Source of the DNA: JBBREP01 sp963716525
GTDB taxonomy: Bacteria > Actinomycetota > Acidimicrobiia > IMCC26256 > PALSA-610
Direction of reading: 5' to 3'
Assembly (NCBI GenBank): GCA_963716525.1
Contig: OY970315.1
Span: 558,001-622,000 of the forward strand
DNA: 64,000 nucleotides
In this document: piece after piece, positions 49,702 to 57,885 of the stretch
Numbering within the stretch: the first letter of the stretch is position 1
Layout of the letters: every line of letters starts with the position of its first letter
Position numbers and translations under genes: made by a program
Notes under the pieces: generated by a model
Told to the model about the DNA's origin: nothing
Seen by the model: the letters and a program-made list of their open reading frames with translations, nothing else
Database searches by the model: none

Positions 49702-50457
49702 TCAGACGATGGTGGCGCCGCCGTCGACTGCGATGATCTGGCCGTTGAGATACGAGAAGTCGTCGCCGAGCAGGCCCACGATCGCGTTGCCGAGCTCGGC
49801 CGCGGTGCCGACGCGGCGCATCGGGATGCGCTTCGAGTTCTTCGCCGCGTACTCGGCGTCGTTCCACGCCGCGCCCATGCCCTCGCCGGCCGTCGCGCCG
49901 GGGCACACGCAGTTCACCCGCACGCCGCGCTTGCCGTGCTGGAAGGCGGCGAGGCGCGTCAGCGCGATCACCCCACCCTTGCTCGACGTGTACGACGCGC
50001 CGAACCCGTGGCCGCGCAGGCCGGCGGTGGATGCGACCGTGACGATCGCGCCACCTGCTTCGAGCCGCGGCAGCACCGCGCGCAGCACGAGGAACGTCCC
50101 CTTCAGGTTCACCCCGATCACACGGTCGAACACGTCGGGTTCCACTTGGGTGATGTCGGTGTAGTCGCCCGGATCGAAGATCCCCGCGCACGTGGCCGCG
50201 CCGTGCAGCGGGCCGAAGCGGTCGACCGCCGCCGCGACCGCGGCGTCGATCACACTCGGATCGGACACGTCGCCCTCGCGCACCACTACACGCCGCTCGT
50301 CGCCGATCTCGTGCGCGACCGCGGCCGCCCGCACGCCGTCGATGTCGAGCAGCACGACGTTGGCTCCCTCGCGGCCGAGCCGCAGGGCCGTGGCCCGGCC
50401 GATGCCGCTGCCCGCGCCCGTGACGGCATAGGTACGCCCCGCAAACCCTCGCTCCAT
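49702..50457 (-). CDS. short-chain dehydrogenase/reductase
   Basis: A 251-residue classical SDR: TGAGSGIGRATAL (nucleotide binding), GDVSDPSVIDAA, CAGIFDPGD (NAG-like), catalytic Ser in IVTVASTAGLRG, Tyr/Lys in YTSSKGGVIALTR and NCVCPGAT. Cofactor preference is probably NAD given an acidic residue after strand 2 (LLDIDG). ATG 50457. It sits divergently to a zinc alcohol dehydrogenase inside the menaquinone region and may use the same substrate; no men role is known for such an enzyme. Confidence 0.9.
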   Translation of the reverse strand: MERGFAGRTYAVTGAGSGIGRATALRLGREGANVVLLDIDGVRAAAVAHEIGDERRVVVREGDVSDPSVIDAAVAAAVDRFGPLHGAATCAGIFDPGDYTDITQVEPDVFDRVIGVNLKGTFLVLRAVLPRLEAGGAIVTVASTAGLRGHGFGASYTSSKGGVIALTRLAAFQHGKRGVRVNCVCPGATAGEGMGAAWNDAEYAAKNSKRIPMRRVGTAAELGNAIVGLLGDDFSYLNGQIIAVDGGATIV

Positions 50458-50513
50458 CTCCGCCAGCCTTGCACAACCGCGTGCAACCGCCCGAAGATGG
50501 CGCGGTGGACAGT

Positions 50514-51548
50514 ATGGACTCGATGCTCGCGGCCGTCTACACCGGCGACGGTCACGTCGCGGTCGAGCGGCTGCCGGTGCCGGAGCCCGGCGAGGGCGAG
50601 GTGCTGATCGCGGTGTCGCACTGCGGGATCTGCGGCACCGACCTGCACCTCGTGCTCGAGCAGTACGCGCGACCCGGTTCGGTGCTCGGCCACGAGTGGG
50701 CGGGCACGATCGCCGCGGTCGGCCGCGGCGTGGAAGGGTGGACGGCCGGCCAGCGGGTCGTGGCCGGACCCACACCGGCGTGCGGCGAGTGCCGCGCGTG
50801 CCGGCGGCGCCGCCCCTCGGTGTGCCGGCGCCGCCCGGTCGGCGATCTCCTCGCGTTCTCGGGCGCGTACTGCGAGTACAAGACGGTCGCGGCCGACCGC
50901 CTGATCGAGCTGCCCGCTTCGCTCAGCACCCGCGCGGCCGCGCTCACCGAGCCGACCGCGATCGCGATCCACACCGTCGGGCTCGCCGACGTGGAGCCCG
51001 GCGACCGAGTCCTTGTGACCGGCGCCGGCCCGGTCGGGCTGCTCACCACCGCGGTGCTGCGCCAGCGCGGCGTCACCGACATCACGGTGAGCGAACCGTC
51101 GCCCGTGCGCCGCGAGCGCGCGCTCGCGATCGGAGCCCGTGCCGCGGTGGAACCCCACGAGTTGCCGCGCGCGCCGATGGGCCGCGCGGTCGAGGGCGCG
51201 TACGACGTGGCCTTCGAGTGCTCGGGCAACGCCAAGGCCGCCGAGTCGGCGCTCGACCAGCTCGACCTCGCCGGCACGCTCGTGTTCGTGGGCACGGGCC
51301 ACGAGTCGCCGCGCGTCAACCACAACCGTGCGATCGTGCTCGAGCTCACGATCATCGGCGCCTACAACTACGACGCCGACGGCTTCGCGCCCGCAGTGGC
51401 GCTGCTCGCGTCGGGCAACCTGCCGCTCGACCTGCTGATCGAGGCCGGCGACGTGACGCTCGATGCGCTCGACGGCACGCTCCGCCGGCTCGCCGCCGGC
51501 GAGCTGCCCGGCAAGGTGATGGTGCGACCCGAGGTAGGTGCAGTGTGA
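50514..51548 (+). CDS. zinc-dependent alcohol dehydrogenase (MDR family)
   Basis: A medium-chain dehydrogenase of about 345 residues. Catalytic zinc: CGICGTDLHLV and GHEWAGTI; structural zinc-type Cys cluster CGECRACRRRRPSVCRRR; coenzyme fold VLVTGAGPVGLLTTAVL. It oxidises or reduces an unknown secondary alcohol; the polyol (2,3-butanediol or sorbitol) dehydrogenase group is similar. Start uncertain: ATG 50514 is used, GTG 50505 or ATG 50523 are also possible. Its stop overlaps the VOC gene start by four bases. Confidence 0.88.
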   Translation: MDSMLAAVYTGDGHVAVERLPVPEPGEGEVLIAVSHCGICGTDLHLVLEQYARPGSVLGHEWAGTIAAVGRGVEGWTAGQRVVAGPTPACGECRACRRRRPSVCRRRPVGDLLAFSGAYCEYKTVAADRLIELPASLSTRAAALTEPTAIAIHTVGLADVEPGDRVLVTGAGPVGLLTTAVLRQRGVTDITVSEPSPVRRERALAIGARAAVEPHELPRAPMGRAVEGAYDVAFECSGNAKAAESALDQLDLAGTLVFVGTGHESPRVNHNRAIVLELTIIGAYNYDADGFAPAVALLASGNLPLDLLIEAGDVTLDALDGTLRRLAAGELPGKVMVRPEVGAV

Positions 51549-51994
51549 GCACGCTCAACCACGTGGCGGTGCGGCTGCCACGCGCCGCGCTCGACGAGCC
51601 CGGCCGGTCCGAGATCCTCGCGTTCTGCGGCGAGGTGTTCGGCTGGCGCGAGGGTGACAACACCGGCGAGCACGACGATCCGCTCGTGATGATGACCGGG
51701 TCGTTCGGCGAGTTCGTGTACCTCGCCCGTTCCGACGACGCCGCGCTCGCGTCGCCCGACAGTGCTGCCCGCGGCGAGCTCGACCACTTCGGCCTGCTCG
51801 TCGACTCGGTCGACGAGCTCGAGTCGATCGCGCGGCGGGCCGAGTTGTTCCACAGCGGCTCGCACACGGCGTCGGTGTCGCCGATCGGCGCGCGCACGAC
51901 CACGGGGCCGACCGCCACCTACACGCTGACGAGCTGTTACATCACGTACCCGCCGCTACCGACGGTGGAGCTCCAGCACCTCCGCCGTCACTGA
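51545..51994 (+). CDS. VOC-family protein
   Basis: A 149-residue glyoxalase-fold protein, VSTLNHVAVRLPRA at the N-terminus and LDHFGLLVDSVDELESI in the second module; a Glu-bearing last strand is less clear. It is coupled to the alcohol dehydrogenase (GTGA overlap) and its last 53 bases overlap the convergent menD gene. The substrate is unknown. Confidence 0.75.
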   Translation: MSTLNHVAVRLPRAALDEPGRSEILAFCGEVFGWREGDNTGEHDDPLVMMTGSFGEFVYLARSDDAALASPDSAARGELDHFGLLVDSVDELESIARRAELFHSGSHTASVSPIGARTTTGPTATYTLTSCYITYPPLPTVELQHLRRH

Positions 51995-53699
51995 GGCCGC
52001 CGACCGCACGGGCGGCCGCGGCCCACAGCTCGCGATGGTGCGCGACATCGGCGTCGCGGTCGAGCACCGGCACCACGATCACGCGCGTACCACCGCCGGC
52101 CGCGACCGCGCCCGCGAGCGCGTCGCCGAACCCGTCGGCACGCTCGACACGGCACGAGTCGAGCCCGTACGCCCGCGCGATCGCCACGAGGTCCACACCC
52201 TGCGGCGTGCCGAACAGCAGCTCGAACTCGGCCACCGGGCTGTGCTCGCGCTGGGCGAGGAACGAGAAGATGCCGCCTCCATCGTTGTCGACGGCGACGA
52301 TCGTGAGGTCGACACCGCGAGCGGCGAGCCCGACCAGCGAGCCGGCGTCGTGGAGGAACGCGAGATCGCCCACCAGCGCGACGGTCGGTGCGCCGCTCGC
52401 CGCCGCCACACCACTGGCGGTCGCGATCGTGCCGTCGATGCCGTTCACGCCGCGGTTCGCGTGCACGCGCACACCGTCGAGCGCGCCGGCGAACCAGTCG
52501 AGGTCGCGCACCGGCATGCTCGACGCCACCACGAGATGCGAGCCCGGGGGCATCGACGCGGCGACGGTGCGCGCCACCTGCGGGCCGGTTGGCTTATCGA
52601 CGCCGGCGAGCTGCGCGTCGAGCGCGGCCGCGGCACACCGATCAAGCTCGAGCCAGCGTCGCCGCCACGCGGGTTCGGCGCCCCCGCCCCCGTGGAGCGA
52701 CCCGGCGAGCGCGACTGCGAGCGCCTCGCCGTCGCACACGAGGCGGGTGGACGCCGAACGGGTGGGGTCGATGGCGAGCGCGCGCGGGTCGACCATCACG
52801 TGGGGCCGCACCGGCGCGAGCCATTCGGTGACGATCTTCGACGTGAGCGCGGCGCCGAACCGCAGCACCATGTCGGGCCGCAGCCGTTCCGCCAGTGTCG
52901 GGACGCGCACGAGCGCCTCGTAACGGCGCACCGCGCCGGCCGCGGCGCGAGCGTTCGAGAGCGCGTCGGCGAGCACGGGCCAGCCGGTCGCGGTCGAGAG
53001 ACGATCGAGGGCGTCGCTCGACACGTCGCTCCCCCAGCCGACCACGATCACGCCGCGCGGCGTTGCCCGCACCTGCGCGCCGAGCGCGCCAAGCGCCTCG
53101 CCGTCGAGCACCGGCGACTTGTCGTCGGCCCGGGCGCCGGCCCGGCCGCGGGGCACGCCGGCGGCGCCCACGAGCGGCTCGCGGAACGCGAGGTTGACGT
53201 GCACCGGCCCGGGACGCTCGCCGCGCGCCACCGCGTACGCGCGGGCCGCCAGCGCGCGCCAGGCCTGCGGGTCGCCGGTCTCGGGCGGGCCGGGATCAGC
53301 CTGCATGCGCAGCGCGCCGCCGTAGAGACCGGCCTGCTCGATCGTCTGCGGCGCGCCGATGCCGTGCAGCTCGGGCGGGCGGTCGGCGGTGACCACGAGC
53401 AGCGGTACACCGGCGTGGTGCGCCTCGACGACCGCGGCATGGAAGTGCGTGGCCGCGGTGCCCGACGTGCACAGCACGAGCGCGGGCCGACCGGTGGCGC
53501 GCCCTGCTCCGAGCGCGGTGAACGCCGCGCCCCGCTCGTCGAGCATCACGGTCACCGTCACCCGCGGGTCGCGGGCCAGGGCGAGCGCGAGCGGCGCCGA
53601 GCGCGAGCCGGGTGCCACGAACGCGTGGCGCAGCCCAAGGTGCGCCCACTCGTCGACGAGCGTGGCGCAGTAGTCGGCGTTGCGGGCCGCGACGTTCAT
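51942..53699 (-). CDS. menD: 2-succinyl-5-enolpyruvyl-6-hydroxy-3-cyclohexene-1-carboxylate synthase
   Basis: ThDP-dependent enzyme of 585 residues that condenses isochorismate with 2-oxoglutarate, the second menaquinone step. Features: N-terminal HAFVAPGSRSAPLALAL, ERGAAFTALGAGRATGRPA with the catalytic Glu, the GTAATHFHAAVVEAHHAGVPLLVVTADRPPE segment split across its core, and C-terminal ThDP motif LVGDLAFLHDAGSLVG. The start ATG 53699 is 23 bp from the divergent menH. It converges with the VOC gene, overlapping by 53 bp. It looks intact. Confidence 0.92.
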   Translation of the reverse strand: MNVAARNADYCATLVDEWAHLGLRHAFVAPGSRSAPLALALARDPRVTVTVMLDERGAAFTALGAGRATGRPALVLCTSGTAATHFHAAVVEAHHAGVPLLVVTADRPPELHGIGAPQTIEQAGLYGGALRMQADPGPPETGDPQAWRALAARAYAVARGERPGPVHVNLAFREPLVGAAGVPRGRAGARADDKSPVLDGEALGALGAQVRATPRGVIVVGWGSDVSSDALDRLSTATGWPVLADALSNARAAAGAVRRYEALVRVPTLAERLRPDMVLRFGAALTSKIVTEWLAPVRPHVMVDPRALAIDPTRSASTRLVCDGEALAVALAGSLHGGGGAEPAWRRRWLELDRCAAAALDAQLAGVDKPTGPQVARTVAASMPPGSHLVVASSMPVRDLDWFAGALDGVRVHANRGVNGIDGTIATASGVAAASGAPTVALVGDLAFLHDAGSLVGLAARGVDLTIVAVDNDGGGIFSFLAQREHSPVAEFELLFGTPQGVDLVAIARAYGLDSCRVERADGFGDALAGAVAAGGGTRVIVVPVLDRDADVAHHRELWAAAARAVGGLSDGGGAGAPPSVAAGT

Positions 53700-53722
53700 G
53701 GCCGGCGTGGCAGCATCGCCGG

Positions 53723-54441
53723 ATGCGGTTGCTGCTCGTGCCCGGCTTCACGCAGACCCCGGCGAGCTGGGACGGCGTGCGCGCGCACCTGGGCCGCGAT
53801 GCGGGCGACGTGCGCCGCGCTCGATGTGCCCCAAGGCGCGACGTTCGCGGCCACCGTCGAGGCGCTCGCCCGATCGGGCGGGCACGGCGTGTGGTGCGGC
53901 TACTCGATGGGTGGGCGGCTGGCCCTCGCCATCGCGCTGGCCCACCCCGGCCTGGTGGCCGGGCTCGTGCTCGTCGAGCGCGACACCCGGCCTCGACCAC
54001 GAGGCGGAGCGCCGCGCCCGCGTCGAGTCCGACGAGCAGCTCGCTCGCGTGGTCGAGCGCGACGGCACGGCCGCGTTCCTGGTGCGCTGGCTCGCGCAAC
54101 CGCTGTTCGCCGACGTGCCGCCCGACGCGCCCGGCGTGCACGAGCGCGCCACCGCCACACCCGCCGCCCTCGCACACTCCTTGCGCACGCTCGGCACCGG
54201 CTCCATGCCGTCGATGTGGCACCGCCTCGACGAGCTGACCATGCCGGTGCTCGTGGTGACCGGCAACGCCGACGCCAAGTACACCGCCATCGGCGACGAG
54301 ATGGCGGCGCGCATCGGCGGTGCGCGCCGCGCGCGGCTTGCATGCGGGCATGCGGTGCCGCTCGTGTGCCCGGCCGAGCTCGCCGAACTGCTTCACGACT
54401 TCACCAGCGCACCGGCGAGCAGCACCGACACGGCCATCTGA
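53723..54441 (+). pseudogene. menH: menH-like alpha/beta hydrolase with two single-base frame breaks
   Basis: MenH (SHCHC synthase) removes pyruvate from the MenD product. Three frames in sequence give one hydrolase: LLLVPGFTQTPASWDGVRAH (from ATG 53723), then after about 53800 ALDVPQGATFAATVEAL with the nucleophile elbow GVWCGYSMGGRLAL, then after about 53975 SATPGLDHEAERRARVESDE, VLVVTGNADAKYTAIGDEM and ACGHAVPLVCPAELA with the catalytic His. Removing one base at each break gives 717 nt, or 238 residues, as expected. All catalytic parts are present, so I suspect two assembly indels rather than a decayed gene. The 3' end overlaps menA by 49 bp. Confidence 0.75.
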
Positions 54442-55244
54442 AAGCCAACCGTCGCCACGAGCGCGCGCACGAGCGACGGTGGGTCGACCGCGCGCCACAC
54501 GATGCGCACCGGGCGCACCGCGAGCGGCGCCGCGGCCAGAGCGAGGAACGCCCACGGCGCGCGCACGCCGATCGCGGCGACGGCCACGAGCGTGCCCACC
54601 ATCGAGATCGCGTACAGCGCGCGCGCGGGCCGATCACCGATCCGCACCGCGAGCGTGCGCTTCCCCGCGACGCGATCGGTGGGGATGTCGCGGATGTTGT
54701 TGCACAGCAGGATGGCGACCGCAGGCAGCCCCACCACGAGGCAGGCGATCCATGCGGTGCCGTTCACCTGCTCCGTCTGCACGTAGGCGCTGCCCGCGCA
54801 CGCGGCGAAGCCGAAGCACGCGAGCACCATCAGCTCGCCGAAGCCGAGATAGCCGTAGGGCTTCGGGCCGCCGGTGTAGCCGACGGCCGCAAGGATGCAG
54901 AACGCACCGAGCAGGAGCAACCACGGCTCTACCACGAGCGAGAGCCACAGGCCGGCGGCGGCCGCGACACCGAACGAGAGGATCGCGGCGCGTTGCACCG
55001 CACCCGGTGACGCGAGACCGCTGGCGGTGAGGCGGATCGGACCGCGGCGCGCCGCGTCGGTGCCGCGCACACCGTCGGAGTAGTCGTTGGCGTAGTTCAC
55101 ACCCACCTGGATCGCGAGCGACACGGCGAGCGCGCCGAGCGCGCGCCACCAGTGGATGCCCGTGCCGTACGTGGCCGCCGCGGTGCCCACGAGCACCGGC
55201 GCGATCGCAACCGGCAGCGTGCGCGGGCGCGCGCCCCCACCCAT
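54393..55244 (-). CDS. menA: 1,4-dihydroxy-2-naphthoate polyprenyltransferase
   Basis: UbiA-family membrane enzyme of about 283 residues attaching the prenyl tail to DHNA. ARPRTLPVAIAPVLVGTA at the N-terminus, the first Asp motif NYANDYSDGVRGTD, the second region NNIRDIPTDRVAGKRTLAVRIG, and about eight helices identify it as MenA. The annotated ATG 55244 gives an unusually short lead (MGGGARPR). A GTG at 55261 in another frame would give the typical MATAGEWVGGARPRTL start if one G is missing from a G5 run (55234-55238 on the plus strand), so the start may be affected by an indel. Confidence 0.88.
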   Translation of the reverse strand: MGGGARPRTLPVAIAPVLVGTAAATYGTGIHWWRALGALAVSLAIQVGVNYANDYSDGVRGTDAARRGPIRLTASGLASPGAVQRAAILSFGVAAAAGLWLSLVVEPWLLLLGAFCILAAVGYTGGPKPYGYLGFGELMVLACFGFAACAGSAYVQTEQVNGTAWIACLVVGLPAVAILLCNNIRDIPTDRVAGKRTLAVRIGDRPARALYAISMVGTLVAVAAIGVRAPWAFLALAAAPLAVRPVRIVWRAVDPPSLVRALVATVGFQMAVSVLLAGALVKS

Positions 55245-55291
55245 TCGCCTGCGGTGGCCACGTGACTCAGCCCACAGCTCGGCCGGCCGCC

Positions 55292-55317
55292 CTCGGGCGC
55301 GAGCCGCAGGCGAGCGA
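55292..55317. repeat. dispersed copy of the 42-bp CoA-transferase linker repeat core
   Basis: CTCGGGCGCGAGCCGCAGGC followed by GAGCG matches the repeat core at 9590-9757 with one G fewer. It lies in the 60-bp gap between menB and menA. It shows that the element is not restricted to the CoA-transferase gene. Confidence 0.8.
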
Positions 55318-55322
55318 GGTGA

Positions 55323-56174
55323 TCATGGCCGTTTGGGGTACTGGTCGAAGCGGGGCGTGCGCTTTTCGATGTAGGCGTTCTTGCCCTCCTGGGCCTCTTC
55401 GCTCATGTAGTAGAGGAGCGTCGCGTCGCCGGCGAGCTGCTGGATGCCCGCGAGCCCGTCGTCGGCCGCGTTCATCGAGGCCTTCAGCATCCGCAACGCG
55501 AGCGGCGACTTGTCGAGCATCTCGCGGCACCATTGCACGGTCTCCACCTCGAGCTCCGCGAGCGGCACGACCGTGTTCACGAGGCCCATGTCGAGCGCCT
55601 CGTGCGCGTCGTACTGGCGGCAGAGGAACCAGATCTCGCGCGCCTTCTTCTGGCCGACCGATCGCGCGAGCAGGCCGGAGCCGTAGCCGCCGTCGAAGCT
55701 GCCCACCTTCGGGCCGGTCTGGCCGAAGCGGGCGTTGTCGGCCGCGATCGTCAGGTCGCACACCACGTGCAGCACGTGGCCGCCGCCGATCGCGTAACCG
55801 GCGACCATCGCGACCACCGGCTTCGGCAGCCGCCGGATCTGCACCTGCAGGTCGAGCACGTTGAGCCGGCCGATCCCGTGCTCGTCGCGGTAACCGTCGT
55901 CGCCCCGCACGCGCTGGTCGCCACCCGAACAGAACGCCTCGTGGCCGTCGCCGGTGAGCACGATGACCCCGATCGTCGGGTCGTCACGCGCGGTCTCGAA
56001 CGCGTCGCGCAACTCGAACAGCGTCTGAGGCCGGAACGCGTTGCGCACCTCGGGCCGGCAGATCGTGATCTTGGCGATGCCTTCCGCCGTCTCGTAGCGG
56101 ATGTCGCCGAACGCGCGGTTGCCGGGCTTCCAGTCGGCGCCGGGCCGGATCACCGGTGGTCCTGCCACCATCAT
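55323..56174 (-). CDS. menB: 1,4-dihydroxy-2-naphthoyl-CoA synthase
   Basis: A 283-residue crotonase-fold enzyme closing the naphthoate ring in menaquinone synthesis. MenB hallmarks: RPEVRNAFRPQTLFEL, FCSGGDQRVRGDDGY, GYAIGGGHVLHVVCDLTIAADNARFGQTGPKVGSFDGGYG and the C-terminal EEAQEGKNAYIEKR. The acidic residue pair of hydratases is replaced as in MenB. Start ATG 56174. It is divergent from menE across a 97-bp region containing tandem TCGTGGGA repeats and the MerR-type palindrome. Confidence 0.94.
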   Translation of the reverse strand: MMVAGPPVIRPGADWKPGNRAFGDIRYETAEGIAKITICRPEVRNAFRPQTLFELRDAFETARDDPTIGVIVLTGDGHEAFCSGGDQRVRGDDGYRDEHGIGRLNVLDLQVQIRRLPKPVVAMVAGYAIGGGHVLHVVCDLTIAADNARFGQTGPKVGSFDGGYGSGLLARSVGQKKAREIWFLCRQYDAHEALDMGLVNTVVPLAELEVETVQWCREMLDKSPLALRMLKASMNAADDGLAGIQQLAGDATLLYYMSEEAQEGKNAYIEKRTPRFDQYPKRP

Positions 56175-56208
56175 GCGCTCCCCTGTACGGTCGGCCCTGA
56201 TCTGGGGT

Positions 56209-56259
56209 CGTGGGATCGTGGGATCGTAGGATCGTGGGAGCGTTCACTCCCACGATCCA
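56209..56259. promoter_or_regulatory. four 8-bp TCGTGGGA repeats ending in a perfect 12-bp-arm palindrome (putative MerR operator)
   Basis: TCGTGGGA is repeated in tandem from 56209 (the third copy reads TCGTAGGA). The fourth copy is part of a palindrome with arms GGATCGTGGGAG (56230-56241) and CTCCCACGATCC (56248-56259) and spacer CGTTCA. The same arms and spacer length occur before the MerR gene (46914-46939). It lies between the divergent menB and menE starts, and may control both. Confidence 0.75.
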
Positions 56260-56271
56260 GATTACGGAGCG

Positions 56272-57479
56272 ATGCCCACCGAAGCCCAAACCGAGTCCGG
56301 CGCCACGAACCTGGTCGCCGCGGCGCTGCCGAACCGTGCGCTCGCGCCGCTGATCGCCGCGGCGTGGGACGCGGGCGAGGCAGTGCTCCCGCTCAACCCC
56401 GCATTGCCGGGGGCCGAGATCGAGCGGCTCCTGGAGCTGGCGCGGCCCACGCACATGATCGACGCCGGCGGCGGCCGCACGGCGCGGGCCGGCGGGGTGC
56501 CGGTGCCGGCCGACACCGCCGCGGTGGTGTGCACCTCGGGCACCACCGGCAGCCCCAAGGCGGTGGAGCTGACCCGGTCGGGGCTCGCGGCGATGGGCGC
56601 GGGCGTGTCGAAGGCCGTCGGGGCCGGCGCGCGCGACCGCTGGCTCGCGTGCCACCCACTGTTCTTCGTGGCCGGGCTCGCGATCCTCGGCCGCTCATGG
56701 GTGACGGGCGTACCCGTGACGGTGCACGACGCCTTCGACCTCGAACGCGTCGGCGCCGCACCCGCCGACGCGGGCGTCACGATCGTGTCGCTCGTGCCGA
56801 CGACGCTGCGACGGTTGTTGCGCGCCGGTGCGCTCGGACGCTTCCGCGCCGTGGTGGTGGGCGGCGCGCCGTTACCGCAACCGCTGCGCGAGGAAGCCGA
56901 GGCGACCGGTGTCGCGGTGTTCGACGCGTACGGACTCACCGAGACGTGGGGCGGGTGCGTCACCAACGGCGTGCCGAACGACACGGTCGAAGCGCGCCTG
57001 CTCGCACCGGACGCGGCCGGTCGGGGTGAGGTGCTGCTGCGCGGCACCCCGCTCATGCGGCGTTACCGCCACGACGACGCGCTCACGCGCGAGGCGTTGA
57101 CGGATGGCGGCTGGTTCCGCACCGGCGACGTCGGCACGTTCCCGGCCGGCGGGCGCCTCGCGATCGTCGACCGCCTGAAGGACCTCGTGATCACGGGCGG
57201 CGTGAACGTGTCGCCCACCGAGGTGGAAGGCGTGCTCGCGCAGCACGCACGGGTCGCCGACGCGTGCGTGATCGGCGTGGCCGACGAGGAGTGGGGCGAG
57301 CGCGTCGTGGCGTGCGTGGTGCCGCGCGATGCCGCCGACCCCCCGCGCTCGACGACCTCCGCGCGTTCGTGCGGGAGCGCCTCGGTGCCGCCAAGGCCCC
57401 GAAGGAGCTCCGCATCGTGGCCACGATCCCCCGCTCGCCGTCGGGCAAGGCCCTCCGCCGCCTCCTCACCGACTCGTAG
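56272..57479 (+). CDS. menE: o-succinylbenzoate-CoA ligase, frame broken in a C6 run at 57339-57344
   Basis: ANL-type ligase activating o-succinylbenzoate for MenB. The P-loop motif is CTSGTTGSPKAVELTRSG, A5 AYGLTETWGG, A7 GGWFRTGDVG, A8 DRLKDLVITGGVNVSP. After a run of six C (57339-57344) the frame has to shift to give the normal C-terminus: LDDLRAFVRERLGAAKAPKE then IPRSPSGKALRRLL with the catalytic A10 Lys. One extra C (seven) gives 1209 nt, or 402 residues. Reading straight on yields an Arg/Ser-rich tail without similarity. A homopolymer indel is the likely cause. ATG 56272 has GGAG upstream. Confidence 0.85.
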
Positions 57480-57486
57480 GGGCGCG

Positions 57487-57861
57487 CTACGCGGTCGAGG
57501 CGAGGAGTGACTCCTTCCAGGCGCGAAAGCGCGGGTGAGTCACGCCGTCGGGACCGGTTCCCTCACCGCGGCCGTCGGGCCGGAGGCGGAACTCGTAGCG
57601 CTCGTCGAGGTCGTCGGCCGCGACCGCGCCGTACCGGGCGTCGGCGCCGCGCGCCGGTCCGGCGCGCCACAGCAGGAAGCGACCGATGCGGCGCTTGTAC
57701 GCGACGAGCCCGACACCGATGTCGGCACCCAGCTCGTGCAGCCACTGCGGCGCCTCGATCCAGCGTGTCGACGGGATCAGGAAGTCGCGCTGCGGCGTCG
57801 CGGGCAGCTCGCCCGTGTGCCAGTCACGCTCGGTCGGTGGGCGGTCCTCGGCGGCCACCAC
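57487..57861 (-). CDS. hypothetical protein, function unknown
   Basis: A 124-residue soluble protein. Conserved-looking stretches are PQRDFLIPSTRWIEAPQWLHEL and YKRRIGRFLLWRAGPARGADARY; no motif is recognised and no signal peptide or helix is predicted. It is convergent with menE (7-bp gap) and divergent from the D-threonine-aldolase-like gene. Coding status is supported by codon pattern and tight fit between neighbours. Confidence 0.55.
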   Translation of the reverse strand: MVAAEDRPPTERDWHTGELPATPQRDFLIPSTRWIEAPQWLHELGADIGVGLVAYKRRIGRFLLWRAGPARGADARYGAVAADDLDERYEFRLRPDGRGEGTGPDGVTHPRFRAWKESLLASTA

Positions 57862-57885
57862 GACAGCGTGCCATAGTCACCGGCC

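Noticed and set aside
52035..55010. Nearly 1000-codon open frame on the plus strand opposite menD and across menH
   Set aside because: Only the short piece that is the middle part of menH makes sense; the rest is antisense to menD and menA.
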